Shown here: piece by piece, positions 1-7,399 of the stretch
Position numbering within the stretch: position 1 is the stretch's first letter
Layout of the letters: the number at the start of each line of letters is the position of its first letter
Assembly (NCBI GenBank): GCA_009908505.1
Contig: JAAAPD010000003.1
Span: forward strand, 124,001-188,000
Origin: Alphaproteobacteria bacterium
GTDB lineage: Bacteria; Pseudomonadota; Alphaproteobacteria; Rhodobacterales; Rhodobacteraceae
Direction of reading: 5' to 3'
Length of the DNA: 64,000 nucleotides
Notes under the pieces: generated by a model
Database searches by the model: none
The model's input: only the letters and a program-made list of their open reading frames with translations
What the model was told of the DNA's origin: nothing
Translations under genes and position numbers: made by a program

Positions 1-164
1 ACTACGAACTGGAACCGGGCATGGTCCTTTGCGTCGAGGCGCTGGTGGGCGAGGTGGGCGGCGATTTCTCGATCAAGCTGGAAGACCAGGTGCTGATCAC
101 CGAGGACGGCCACGAGAACCTGACCCTATACCCCTTCGATGCGGCGCTGATGGGGCAGGCCTAG
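1..164 (+). CDS. M24-family metallohydrolase (Xaa-Pro peptidase/DddP-like), 3' end only
   Basis: The window opens inside this gene, so only about the last 53 codons are present. The reading frame contains PGMVLCVEALVG, then KLEDQVLITEDG, and ends at a TAG codon. In M24 (pita-bread fold) enzymes the Glu of the VEA motif and the Glu of KLEDQ are the last two metal ligands, so the family call is good. The family includes Xaa-Pro aminopeptidases, creatinases and, in roseobacters, the DMSP lyase DddP. The tail ending YPFDAALMG is compatible with DddP, but the substrate-defining part lies outside the window, so the substrate is open. Confidence 0.75.
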   Translation, partial: YELEPGMVLCVEALVGEVGGDFSIKLEDQVLITEDGHENLTLYPFDAALMGQA

Positions 165-250
165 TCACCTTCACGTCACTCCACTGTCAACCGTCTTGCG
201 AAAGCGCGGCGCGACGGGCACCTCTTGGGGCAACCAAGCGGAGTCGCGCC

Positions 251-1462
251 ATGCCATCAGAACGTTTCACCTTTCCCGGCCATTCCGGCCATGACCTCGC
301 CGCCCGGCTGGACCTGCCGGAAGGGCCGCACCTTGCCACGGCGCTTTTTGCCCATTGCTTTACCTGCGGCAAGGATATCGCTGCCGCCCGCCGGATCGCC
401 GCCCGGCTGACCGGGCTGGGCATCGCCGTTTTGCGCTTCGATTTCACCGGTCTGGGCCATTCCAAGGGCGAGTTCTCCAACACCGACTTTACCAGCAACG
501 TCCAGGACCTGCTGGCCGCCTGCGACGCGCTCGGCGCGCGCGGCATGGCGCCGTCGCTCTTGATCGGTCATTCGCTGGGTGGGGCCGCTGTCATCAAGGC
601 GGCCGCGCAAATGCCGGGGATCAAGGCCGTCGCCACGATCGGCGCCCCGTTCGACCCGGCCCATGTGGCGCAAAATTTCGAACAGGCCCTGCCCGATATC
701 ATGGAACATGGCGTGGCCGAGGTGAAACTGGCTGGCCGGCCGTTTCGCATCACCCAGGACTTCCTTGACGATATCGAGAAAGGGTCGCTGACGCCGTCCC
801 TTACCGAACTGGGCGCGGCGCTGCTGATTCTGCACGCGCCGCGCGACGAGACCGTCGGCATCGACAATGCCGCCGAGATTTTCCTGGCCGCAAAACACCC
901 CAAGAGCTTCGTCACGCTGGACGATGCGGACCACCTGCTGTCGCGCGAAGACGACGCGCATTATGCCGCCGATGTCATCGCAACCTGGGCCGGGCGCTAC
1001 GTGACGCTGGACCGCCCCGCGCCGCCGCCCGGCGCGCCCGAGGGCGTGCTGCGCGTGTCCGAGGCCGACCCAAAGGGCTTCCTGCAGGACATCCAGTCCG
1101 GGCCCCATCACCTGCTGGCCGACGAACCCGAAAGCTATGGCGGCTCCAATCGCGGCCTCTCGCCCTATGGCCTGCTTGCAGCGGGATTGGGAGCCTGCAC
1201 CTCGATGACGATCCGCATGTATGCCCGCCGCAAGGGCTGGCCGCTGGAGCACGTGAAGGTGGACGTGACCCATGACAAGGTCCACGGGCAGGATGCCGGC
1301 GACGACAGCGGTGCCAAGATCGACCGGTTCCAGCGCCGGATCACGCTGTCCGGCGACCTCGACGCCGACCAGCGCCAACGCCTGTTGCAGATCGCGGACA
1401 AATGCCCGGTTCACCAGACCCTTGAACGCGCCAACGAGATCGAAACGGTTCTGGCCGAGTGA
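251..1462 (+). CDS. Bifunctional alpha/beta-hydrolase / OsmC-family protein
   Basis: This 403-residue protein joins two domains. Residues about 1-255 are an alpha/beta hydrolase with the nucleophile elbow GHSLGG (Ser108), an acid region HAPRDE and a His in DADHLL. Residues about 270-403 are an OsmC/Ohr-like domain with the two expected cysteines, in GACTSMT and DKCPVHQTL. OsmC-type thiols reduce organic hydroperoxides. The hydrolase may act on an ester or acyl substrate tied to the same stress, which is inference. The ATG at 251 is chosen because the hydrolase fold begins directly after it (MPSERFTFPG); the upstream in-frame extension looks non-coding. A strong terminator follows at 1529. Confidence 0.85.
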   Translation: MPSERFTFPGHSGHDLAARLDLPEGPHLATALFAHCFTCGKDIAAARRIAARLTGLGIAVLRFDFTGLGHSKGEFSNTDFTSNVQDLLAACDALGARGMAPSLLIGHSLGGAAVIKAAAQMPGIKAVATIGAPFDPAHVAQNFEQALPDIMEHGVAEVKLAGRPFRITQDFLDDIEKGSLTPSLTELGAALLILHAPRDETVGIDNAAEIFLAAKHPKSFVTLDDADHLLSREDDAHYAADVIATWAGRYVTLDRPAPPPGAPEGVLRVSEADPKGFLQDIQSGPHHLLADEPESYGGSNRGLSPYGLLAAGLGACTSMTIRMYARRKGWPLEHVKVDVTHDKVHGQDAGDDSGAKIDRFQRRITLSGDLDADQRQRLLQIADKCPVHQTLERANEIETVLAE

Positions 1463-1528
1463 CACGCGCCTCTGGCGCCCACCCGGACTTTGGGCGCTCA
1501 CCTCACCGGTATCCCCCGCGCAACGGCC

Positions 1529-1565
1529 AAGGGCGGACCGACCGGTCCGCCCTTCTCAATTTTTG
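1529..1565 (+). terminator. Rho-independent terminator after the hydrolase-OsmC gene
   Basis: A perfect 11-bp stem (AAGGGCGGACC at 1529-1539 with GGTCCGCCCTT at 1544-1554) has a four-base loop and is followed within six bases by a run of five T on the plus strand. It ends the plus-strand hydrolase-OsmC transcript. The minus strand has no T-run beyond the stem, so it should not serve bioY equally well. Confidence 0.85.
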
Positions 1566-1584
1566 ACCGATCATCTCTGGCCGA

Positions 1585-2181
1585 TCAGCCGCGGGCGCGG
1601 CCCAGCAGCTTCCACAGGCCCGGCACCAACAGGGCTGCCAGCGCCAGCTTCAGCGCATCGCCGATCAGGAACGGCGTGATGCCCCATTCCAGCGTCTGCG
1701 CCCAGCCAGATGCGAACTGGTTCAGCCAGAGCAGACCCGGCACGTAGATCAGCGCGTTGCCGATCAGCATGGCCAGGGCCATCCAGGCGATGCTGCGATC
1801 CCAGCCGCGACGGGCGAAATGGCCCAGCGCGGCGGCGGCCAGCGCGTAGCCCACCAGGTAGCCGCCCGTGACGCCCTTCATGTAGGCCAGCCCGGCCTCT
1901 TGCCCGGCAAAGACCGAGGCGCCCAGCGCCCCCAGCGCGAGGTATCCCACCACCGTGATCAGCCCCAGCCACGCACCATAGGCCGCGCCGATGGTCAGAA
2001 CGCCGAAGGTGCCCAAGGTGATCGGCACCGGGTTGCCGGGCAGGAAGAACTGGATTTTCGCCGAAGCCGCCAGCGCGGCGATGCCCAGCACCACCATCGC
2101 CGCCTGCTTGGCGTGCAGGGCGGCGCCCTCGGTGGCCCCGAACGTGTCGAACAGAACGCTGTTTCGTGCGGTTGCAGCCAT
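1585..2181 (-). CDS. bioY: Biotin transporter BioY (ECF S component)
   Basis: The 198-residue protein is very hydrophobic, with about six membrane segments, and carries BioY-type sequence (FFLPGNPVPITLGTFGV in the first third and GVTGGYLVGY in the middle). BioY is the substrate-binding membrane component for biotin uptake and works alone or with BioMN-type ATPase/T components. No bioM or bioN is visible nearby, so it acts solo or uses shared ECF modules. The start is supported by an AAAGGAG ribosome site about seven bases upstream. No BioR-type palindrome was recognised in the 140-base leader. Confidence 0.92.
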   Translation of the reverse strand: MAATARNSVLFDTFGATEGAALHAKQAAMVVLGIAALAASAKIQFFLPGNPVPITLGTFGVLTIGAAYGAWLGLITVVGYLALGALGASVFAGQEAGLAYMKGVTGGYLVGYALAAAALGHFARRGWDRSIAWMALAMLIGNALIYVPGLLWLNQFASGWAQTLEWGITPFLIGDALKLALAALLVPGLWKLLGRARG

Positions 2182-2321
2182 GTTCCGGCTCCTTTCATGG
2201 TTTCGTTACCGCACTGAATGCCCCAGCCATGGATCGGGTGCAAGAAATTTGGCCGGCTCACCGCGCCAATCCGGCAAATATGCAAATATTCAGCAAAGCC
2301 AAATCTCGATTTTGCAAAGTA

Positions 2322-2744
2322 TCAAAGGGGTGTGTAGTCGGTCCGGCTTTCGTAGTCCTTGCGCGGGCCGGTGACCCGCCAGACCGCCCGCCAGCGGGGC
2401 CAGTCCGTGAAATCGTAGGCAACCCGGTAGTAATCCGGCCCACAGAGGTGATCGGTGCCCGCACCCTGCCCCACCGGATCGAAGCGGTGAAACGGACGGC
2501 CATCGTCGAACAGAACCTCGACGCCCCGGCCATCGAACCGCCACAGATAGCGCCGTTCGGCCTGCATCGGCGCGTGGCCCGGCAGGTGCACCTGCCCATT
2601 TTCGTCATAGACCAGGCCTGCGTCGTCGCGACGGAACCGCACCACGCCTTCGGCCTGGACCACCTGCCCCGCATGGGCATCCTCGATCACCCGGGCAAAC
2701 CGGAACCCGGGCAGGAAATCCTCCGCTGTCAACCGATCAGCCAT
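2322..2744 (-). CDS. DUF6314 family protein
   Basis: This 140-residue soluble protein is rich in Trp, Tyr and Arg (for example RRYLWRFDGRG and FTDWPRWRAVWRV). It looks like the small DUF6314 family common in Rhodobacterales, whose function is unknown. The pattern suggests a compact beta-barrel or lipocalin-like fold, which is inference. It is divergent from purB and lies upstream of bioY on the same strand with a 140-base gap. The ATG at 2744 is chosen because the conserved part begins right after it; the longer in-frame extension is antisense to purB and is not credible. Confidence 0.7.
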   Translation of the reverse strand: MADRLTAEDFLPGFRFARVIEDAHAGQVVQAEGVVRFRRDDAGLVYDENGQVHLPGHAPMQAERRYLWRFDGRGVEVLFDDGRPFHRFDPVGQGAGTDHLCGPDYYRVAYDFTDWPRWRAVWRVTGPRKDYESRTDYTPL

Positions 2745-2846
2745 GGCACGCCTTTGGCCGCATTCCCGGCGCCTCCCTTGCCCATTGCCTGCCCCCCTTT
2801 TAAGAGGCATGACGACGATCCTCCACCGATGAAAAGGCCGCCCTTC

Positions 2847-4154
2847 ATGATCCCCCGCTATGCCCGCCCCGAGATGACCCAGGTCTGGGACCCCGCCACC
2901 AAGTTCCGCATCTGGTTCGAGATCGAGGCCCATGCCTGTGACGCCATGGCCAAGCTGGGGGTTATCCCGCAGGAAAACGCCGACGCGGTATGGACGGCCA
3001 AGGACGTGGAATTCGACGTCGCCCGCATCGACGAGATCGAGGCCGTGACCAAACACGACGTGATCGCCTTCCTCACCCACCTGGCCGAACATGTCGGCTC
3101 GGATGAGGCGCGCTTCGTCCACCAGGGCATGACGTCGTCGGACGTACTGGATACCTGCCTGAACGTGCAAATGGTGCGTGCCGCCGACATCCTTCTGGCC
3201 GATCTCGACAAGGTGTTGGCCGCGCTGAAGAAACGCGCCTACGAGCACAAGACGACGATCCGCGTCGGCCGGTCCCACGGCATCCATGCCGAACCCACGA
3301 CGATGGGCCTGACCTTCGCCCGCTTTTATGCCGAGATGGACCGCAACAAGGCGCGGCTGCAGCAGGCCCGGGAAGAGGTCGCCACCGGCGCCATTTCCGG
3401 CGCGGTCGGCACCTTCGCCAATATCGACCCGTTCGTGGAGGCGCATGTCTGCGAGAAGCTCGGGCTCAAGCCCGAACCGATCAGCACGCAGGTGATCCCG
3501 CGCGACCGTCACGCCATGTTCTTCGCGGTTCTGGGGGTCATCGCCAGCAGCATCGAGAACATCGCCATCGAGATTCGCCACATGCAACGCACCGAGGTCC
3601 TGGAGGGGGCCGAATTCTTCTCGATGGGCCAGAAAGGCAGTTCCGCCATGCCGCACAAGAAGAATCCCGTCCTGACCGAGAACCTCACCGGCCTCGCCCG
3701 GCTGGTCCGCATGACAGTGATTCCGGCGATGGAAAATGTGGCACTGTGGCATGAACGCGACATTTCACACAGCTCGGTCGAGCGTGGAATCGGCCCTGAC
3801 GCCACCGTGACGCTGGATTTCGCGCTGAATCGTCTTGCCGGCGTCATCGACAAGATGCTCGTTTTCCCCGAGAACATGCTCGAGAACATGAACAAGTTTC
3901 CCGGCCTGGTCATGTCCCAGCGCGTGTTGCTGGCCCTGACCCAGGCGGGTGTCAGCCGCGAGGACGCCTACGCGATGGTCCAGCGAAATGCGCTGAAGGT
4001 CTGGGAAGAGCGGGTGGATTTCCGCGAACAGCTGCTTGGCGATCCAGAGGTCGTCGCCGCCCTGGGCAAAGACGGAATCGACGAGAAATTCGACCTCGGC
4101 TATCACACCAAACATGTGGACACGATCTTCGCCAGGGTCTTTGGCGATACATGA
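2847..4154 (+). CDS. purB: Adenylosuccinate lyase
   Basis: PurB cleaves SAICAR to AICAR plus fumarate and adenylosuccinate to AMP plus fumarate in purine synthesis. The 435-residue product has the fumarase/aspartase-superfamily signature GQKGSSAMPHKKNP, the active-site region VGRSHGIHAEPTTMG and QGMTSSDVLDT near residue 95. The length is normal for the family. Start 2847 gives the usual MIPRY N-terminus; an in-frame ATG at 2829 would add MKRPPF and cannot be excluded. The gene converges on luxI across a hairpin. Confidence 0.96.
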   Translation: MIPRYARPEMTQVWDPATKFRIWFEIEAHACDAMAKLGVIPQENADAVWTAKDVEFDVARIDEIEAVTKHDVIAFLTHLAEHVGSDEARFVHQGMTSSDVLDTCLNVQMVRAADILLADLDKVLAALKKRAYEHKTTIRVGRSHGIHAEPTTMGLTFARFYAEMDRNKARLQQAREEVATGAISGAVGTFANIDPFVEAHVCEKLGLKPEPISTQVIPRDRHAMFFAVLGVIASSIENIAIEIRHMQRTEVLEGAEFFSMGQKGSSAMPHKKNPVLTENLTGLARLVRMTVIPAMENVALWHERDISHSSVERGIGPDATVTLDFALNRLAGVIDKMLVFPENMLENMNKFPGLVMSQRVLLALTQAGVSREDAYAMVQRNALKVWEERVDFREQLLGDPEVVAALGKDGIDEKFDLGYHTKHVDTIFARVFGDT

Positions 4155-4160
4155 GGTCGG

Positions 4161-4190
4161 GGCCTGCGCCCCCAAAGCGCAGGCCACCCT
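4161..4190. terminator. Hairpin between convergent purB and luxI
   Basis: GGCCTGCGC (4161-4169) pairs perfectly with GCGCAGGCC (4177-4185) across a seven-base loop. The hairpin lies seven bases after the purB stop and 27 bases from the luxI stop. It lacks a good U-tract on either strand (only CCCTTTC on plus), so it is a plausible but weak bidirectional terminator. Confidence 0.5.
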
Positions 4191-4212
4191 TTCGACACCA
4201 TGAACAGCCAGC

Positions 4213-4887
4213 CTAGGCGGCGGGCGCGTGCACGATGGCCGGCCGGCCATTCTGGCGCGACGCGGCGGGCATTGCGGCCGGAACGGCCTGGCCCGTGGGC
4301 AGGGACATCTGGGCAGGCATGGCCAGCACCGCGTAGCGGCGTCCGTCGCCCTCGTTCTTGTAGGCCTGGCCGATCTTGCGGGCCGCAAACCCCAGTTGGC
4401 GCAGTGCCCGCACCAGCGACAGCGGCGACAACGAGATCATTTCACGCGCGCCGGCCATCTCGGCTTCGTGCACCAGCCCGTTAACGATCAACCACAGGCA
4501 GTGGCTGCGATCGGCCTGGGTGCGCAATTCGTCCGACACCACCAAGCGCGTGCATTCCCAGACCTCGGGCGTCTTGATGAGGGAGGGCATGACATCGGTG
4601 GGGATGTCGTCGAGCTTGCTCTCGAATGCGTCGCGCAGCATGTAGGTATGCTGGCCCCATTTCGCATCCGTGGCCATGGTACGGGCCCCACCAACGACGC
4701 GCCCCTCGTGCAGCACGAGCGAGTAATGCGCGGTCGGGTTGTCGTACTGGTCCATCTCCATGTCATTGTCATGGGGGATGTCCCAGCCCAGTTCGTCGAC
4801 GAAGAAGTGCTTTCTCAGTTTGAGAAACTCGAAGAACGCGTCTCCGTGTTTATGCAGGTCGGACAAGCGAAACGTGATGTTTTCCAT
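4213..4887 (-). CDS. luxI: Acyl-homoserine-lactone synthase (LuxI family)
   Basis: LuxI enzymes make AHL signals from SAM and an acyl-ACP or acyl-CoA. The 224-residue product keeps the family's invariant positions: Arg25, Phe29, Trp35, Glu44, Asp46, Asp49, Arg69 (in GGART), Glu111 and Arg114 (in WECTRLV). The acyl chain cannot be read from sequence. The start at 4887 has an ideal AAGGAG site, and that site is embedded in a hairpin (see 4891-4911). An in-frame ATG at 4914 would begin just before the hairpin and has only a weak ribosome site. The Ala/Pro-rich last 40 residues extend beyond the core. luxR lies 131 bases upstream on the same strand. Confidence 0.93.
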   Translation of the reverse strand: MENITFRLSDLHKHGDAFFEFLKLRKHFFVDELGWDIPHDNDMEMDQYDNPTAHYSLVLHEGRVVGGARTMATDAKWGQHTYMLRDAFESKLDDIPTDVMPSLIKTPEVWECTRLVVSDELRTQADRSHCLWLIVNGLVHEAEMAGAREMISLSPLSLVRALRQLGFAARKIGQAYKNEGDGRRYAVLAMPAQMSLPTGQAVPAAMPAASRQNGRPAIVHAPAA

Positions 4888-4890
4888 TGT

Positions 4891-4911
4891 GACTCTCCTT
4901 TCTGGAGAGTC
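4891..4911 (-). promoter_or_regulatory. Hairpin sequestering the luxI ribosome-binding site
   Basis: On the luxI mRNA, GACTCTCC pairs perfectly with GGAGAGTC across an AGAAA loop, giving an 8-bp stem. The Shine-Dalgarno bases GGAG sit in the 3' arm facing CTCC in the 5' arm, and the stem ends three bases before the AUG. The sequence shows this directly. That it limits luxI translation, for example until melted, bound or unwound by an sRNA or by ribosomes arriving from upstream, is inference. Confidence 0.7.
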
Positions 4912-4993
4912 CATTTAGCCCGCTCAACCCGGCGCTGTTAACTGTGGATTTTAATGACTTGACGAAATGTGGCGCGATTTGGGCGCATTAATG

Positions 4994-5008
4994 GAATCTT
5001 AAAGATTC
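4994..5008. promoter_or_regulatory. Perfect palindrome upstream of luxI
   Basis: GAATCTT and AAGATTC form a perfect inverted repeat around a single A in the luxR-luxI gap, about 110 bases before the luxI start and 11 bases after the luxR stop. The one-base spacer rules out an RNA hairpin, so a protein operator is likelier. It does not resemble the classical CTGT-type lux box, and the binding protein is unknown. Confidence 0.4.
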
Positions 5009-5018
5009 TTCTGTGTCG

Positions 5019-5627
5019 CTATATCAGGCCGAATTCACTCGCCATGGCCGCGGCCTGGGCGCTGGTCTGTGCGTTCAGCTTGGTCTTTGCGTTCTTGAGG
5101 CGTTGCTTGATGGCCCCCTCGGTGACGCCCAGCTCATGCGCCACCTGTTTCAGGCGCAGCCCGCGCTTGACCATGCCCAGGGCCTCGATCTCGGCCGCCG
5201 TCAGGTTGGTCGGTGGCGCCTTGGCCCGATGCAGTTTCTCGACATGTTTCTGAAACTGTTTGATTTCGTCGTCCGTGAACTCGCGGTCGGCGCGCACAAA
5301 GGTTCCGAAGGATCGCTGCCCTTCCCTGTTGCCGTCGAAACAGGCCACCGCCGCGCCATAGCGCAATCCGAACACCTGTGCCTGTTCCAGCACGCGCATC
5401 GGATCGGGCAGGTCCAGTTCGCTCCAACGGATCGAACCGGTATTGCTGTAAATCCAGCGAATGACCGGATCGTGAAGCATGAAACGATTCTGGGTATAGT
5501 GATCGACCCACGCCTTCGGCAGTTCGTTCAATTCCTCGAGCGGAAAGGCAAACCCGACCCGAAGCGCGATATAATACCCCGTGCTGGCCGGTGCCAGCAC
5601 ATCCTTTGCACTCCGGTTCTGGCTCAT
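5019..5627 (-). CDS. luxR: LuxR-family AHL-responsive transcription regulator
   Basis: The 202-residue protein has an N-terminal autoinducer-binding domain (about 15-135) with the ligand-pocket residues Trp40, Tyr44, Asp53-Pro54 and Trp68. It is followed by a LuxR/GerE helix-turn-helix (about 141-190) containing LTAAEIEAL and GVTEGAIKQRL. It should sense the AHL made by the adjacent LuxI and bind DNA as a dimer. It is slightly shorter than typical LuxR (about 240) because the N-terminal domain is compact. It is divergent from a paralogous ligand-domain-only gene at 5769, with which it shares SIRWSEL. Confidence 0.92.
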   Translation of the reverse strand: MSQNRSAKDVLAPASTGYYIALRVGFAFPLEELNELPKAWVDHYTQNRFMLHDPVIRWIYSNTGSIRWSELDLPDPMRVLEQAQVFGLRYGAAVACFDGNREGQRSFGTFVRADREFTDDEIKQFQKHVEKLHRAKAPPTNLTAAEIEALGMVKRGLRLKQVAHELGVTEGAIKQRLKNAKTKLNAQTSAQAAAMASEFGLI

Positions 5628-5696
5628 CTGATGTTCATCCGCGAGGGTGATAACCGATTTCCCTGTTCTTCTGCACTAAATAGTCTTACGTTCGGA

Positions 5697-5741
5697 TTGC
5701 CTGCCTTGCACAATGTATGTCGGGTCAGCGGTAGCAGGCAA
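5697..5741. promoter_or_regulatory. 8-bp inverted repeat in the luxR / HTH-less luxR divergent region
   Basis: TTGCCTGC (5697-5704) and GCAGGCAA (5734-5741) are perfect inverted copies separated by 29 bases, ending 27 bases before the ATG of the HTH-less gene. They could form an mRNA leader hairpin or a spaced pair of half-sites for a dimeric regulator. Nothing in the sequence decides between these. Confidence 0.35.
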
Positions 5742-5768
5742 CCATAAAGCGAGTTGGGGAAACGCCAT

Positions 5769-6269
5769 ATGGCTGACAAAGAAGACATCCGAGGTATCCT
5801 GTTGCGGCTGGAAGAACAGTCGCCCGCGGGCTTTGCGATTGCGTTTCATGTCAAGTTCACGACACCCGAATTCCTGCTTCAGACCTATCCGGCCGACTGG
5901 ATCGACCTCTATTCCGAGCGGGGCTATGTCATGCAAGATCCGACGGTCAGTTGGGGCTTCAACAACGAAGGAAGTATCCGATGGTCTGAACTGGCTGACC
6001 AGGACTTGGTGGGAATCTTCGAAGAATGCCGAAAATTCGACATGAATTTCGGTGTTTCGGTGGCCATCGAACAGGGTGGCAGCCGCAGCTTCGCGAGTTT
6101 CACCCGTTCGGACCGCGACTTTACCGATGCGGAATGTGCCGACCTGCACGACCAGTTGGCGACACTGCACGAGATGACCCTGTCGGATGGATCCATGGAT
6201 GCGGACCTGCGTCAGGATCTTCATGACCTGTCGGTGCAGATGACCCACCCGGACTGGCGCAAAGGCTGA
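5769..6269 (+). CDS. LuxR-like autoinducer-binding domain protein lacking a DNA-binding domain
   Basis: The 166-residue product aligns with the ligand-binding half of the neighbouring LuxR. It keeps Trp44, Tyr48, Asp57-Pro58, Trp72 and the shared SIRWSEL and RSDRDFTD segments. After residue about 135 there are only some 30 residues (DADLRQDLHDLSVQM), with no helix-turn-helix. HTH-less LuxR relatives such as TrlR of Agrobacterium inhibit by forming inactive heterodimers. A similar brake or an AHL-buffering role here is inference. The ORF is open to a normal stop, so it is not an obvious frameshift. ATG 5769 is preferred over TTG 5754 because it follows a GGGGA ribosome site. Confidence 0.85.
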   Translation: MADKEDIRGILLRLEEQSPAGFAIAFHVKFTTPEFLLQTYPADWIDLYSERGYVMQDPTVSWGFNNEGSIRWSELADQDLVGIFEECRKFDMNFGVSVAIEQGGSRSFASFTRSDRDFTDAECADLHDQLATLHEMTLSDGSMDADLRQDLHDLSVQMTHPDWRKG

Positions 6270-6373
6270 CGCAACGTCATCCGTCGCCTCACCGGAGGAA
6301 TGGCCCGGATTAGGGGAATCGTAAGACCGCCGCAGTCATCATGCCGGGGCCCGCAACCTGCAAGGCCCCGAAT

Positions 6374-7399
6374 ATGACCGCGTCCGTTTCCGACCTGCCC
6401 CGCGCCCGCAAGGCCGCCCTTGTCGTGCAATACCTGCTCAATGACGGGCAGGACCTGCCGCTGTCCGACCTGCCCGAGGACAGCCAAGTCCGCCTGTCAC
6501 GGGAACTGGGCGCGCTTGACCTGGTCGACCGGGCGACGTTTCAGGCCATCGCCACCGAATTCGCCGAAGCCTTGGGAAACCTGGCCATGACCGTGCCGGG
6601 CAGCCTCGAAGCGGTCCTGTCCGGCCTCGACGGCAAGATCAGCCCGCAGGCCCTGCAGAAACTTCGCGATGAATCGGCCAGCAAGGCCGGCGCCGATCCC
6701 TGGAAACAGGTTCTGGCGCTGGACCCCGACACGCTTCTGCCGGTTCTCGAGACTGAAAGCATCGAGATCGGCGCGGTCTTGCTGTCCAAGCTGCCCACGT
6801 CGAAAGCGGCCGACCTGTTGGCCCGCCTGCCGGGTGAGCAAGCCCGGCGGATCGCGCACGCCGTGTCGCGTACCGCCGATATCCGACCCGACGCCGTCGC
6901 TCGCATCGGCGAGGCGCTCGCGGCACAATATTGCGGGGCCGGGGCCCCCGCATTCCCGCAGACACCCGGTCAGCGCATCGGGGCGATCCTGAATTCCAGT
7001 GGCGCGGAAACCCGTGATCGGCTGCTCGAGGACCTCGCACAGCAGGACCCGGACTTCGCGGACACCGTGCGCAAGGCGATCTTCACTTTCGCCGACATCC
7101 CCGCGCGCCTTTCGCCGCTGGACGTGCCCAAGGTCATCCGCGACATCCCCGGCGAGGACCTGGTCAAGGCGCTCGGGGCTGCCAAGGCGACGGGCGGGGC
7201 ACTGGCGGTCGGCGCCGATCACATCCTGTCGAACATGTCGCAGCGCATGGCCGACAGCCTGCGCGAAGAAATCGACGAGCTTGGCAAGATCAAGAAGGCC
7301 GATGGCGAAGCGGCCCAAACGGATGTCGTCACGGCCATTCGCGCGGCGGCCGACCGCGGTGAAATCACGCTGATCGAACCCGACGAGGACGAGGCCTAG
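6374..7399 (+). CDS. fliG: Divergent FliG-family flagellar motor switch protein
   Basis: The 341-residue protein follows FliG architecture. The N-terminal region begins RARKAALVVQYLL. The middle domain is around residues 105-190. The C-terminal torque domain contains SNMSQRMADSLREEIDELG and ends DRGEITLIEPDED, matching the charged rotor helix of FliG. The middle-domain EHPQ motif is replaced (LETESIEIGAVLLSKLP), so the FliM-binding face has diverged. No other flagellar gene is in the window, which is unusual for fliG. ATG 6374 is chosen; ATG 6341 would add 11 residues. The stop overlaps that of the opposing DUF1223 gene. Confidence 0.75.
   Translation: MTASVSDLPRARKAALVVQYLLNDGQDLPLSDLPEDSQVRLSRELGALDLVDRATFQAIATEFAEALGNLAMTVPGSLEAVLSGLDGKISPQALQKLRDESASKAGADPWKQVLALDPDTLLPVLETESIEIGAVLLSKLPTSKAADLLARLPGEQARRIAHAVSRTADIRPDAVARIGEALAAQYCGAGAPAFPQTPGQRIGAILNSSGAETRDRLLEDLAQQDPDFADTVRKAIFTFADIPARLSPLDVPKVIRDIPGEDLVKALGAAKATGGALAVGADHILSNMSQRMADSLREEIDELGKIKKADGEAAQTDVVTAIRAAADRGEITLIEPDEDEA

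Noticed and set aside
1..164. Firm call of the DMSP lyase DddP
   Set aside because: Only the last 53 codons are visible; they fit M24 enzymes in general and cannot separate DddP from Xaa-Pro peptidases.
29..250. N-terminal extension of the hydrolase-OsmC gene to position 29
   Set aside because: It would overlap the end of the M24 gene in another frame, and the extension is Arg/Gly-rich with no homology pattern; the ATG at 251 fits the hydrolase fold.
2182..2321. A biotin-related riboswitch or BioR box before bioY
   Set aside because: No conserved RNA class for biotin is known to me, and no TTATNNATAA-type palindrome is present.
4930..4946. GTTAAC-centred sequence before luxI as a lux box
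   Set aside because: Only six bases are symmetric; the flanks do not extend the dyad or match the CTGT...ACAG pattern.
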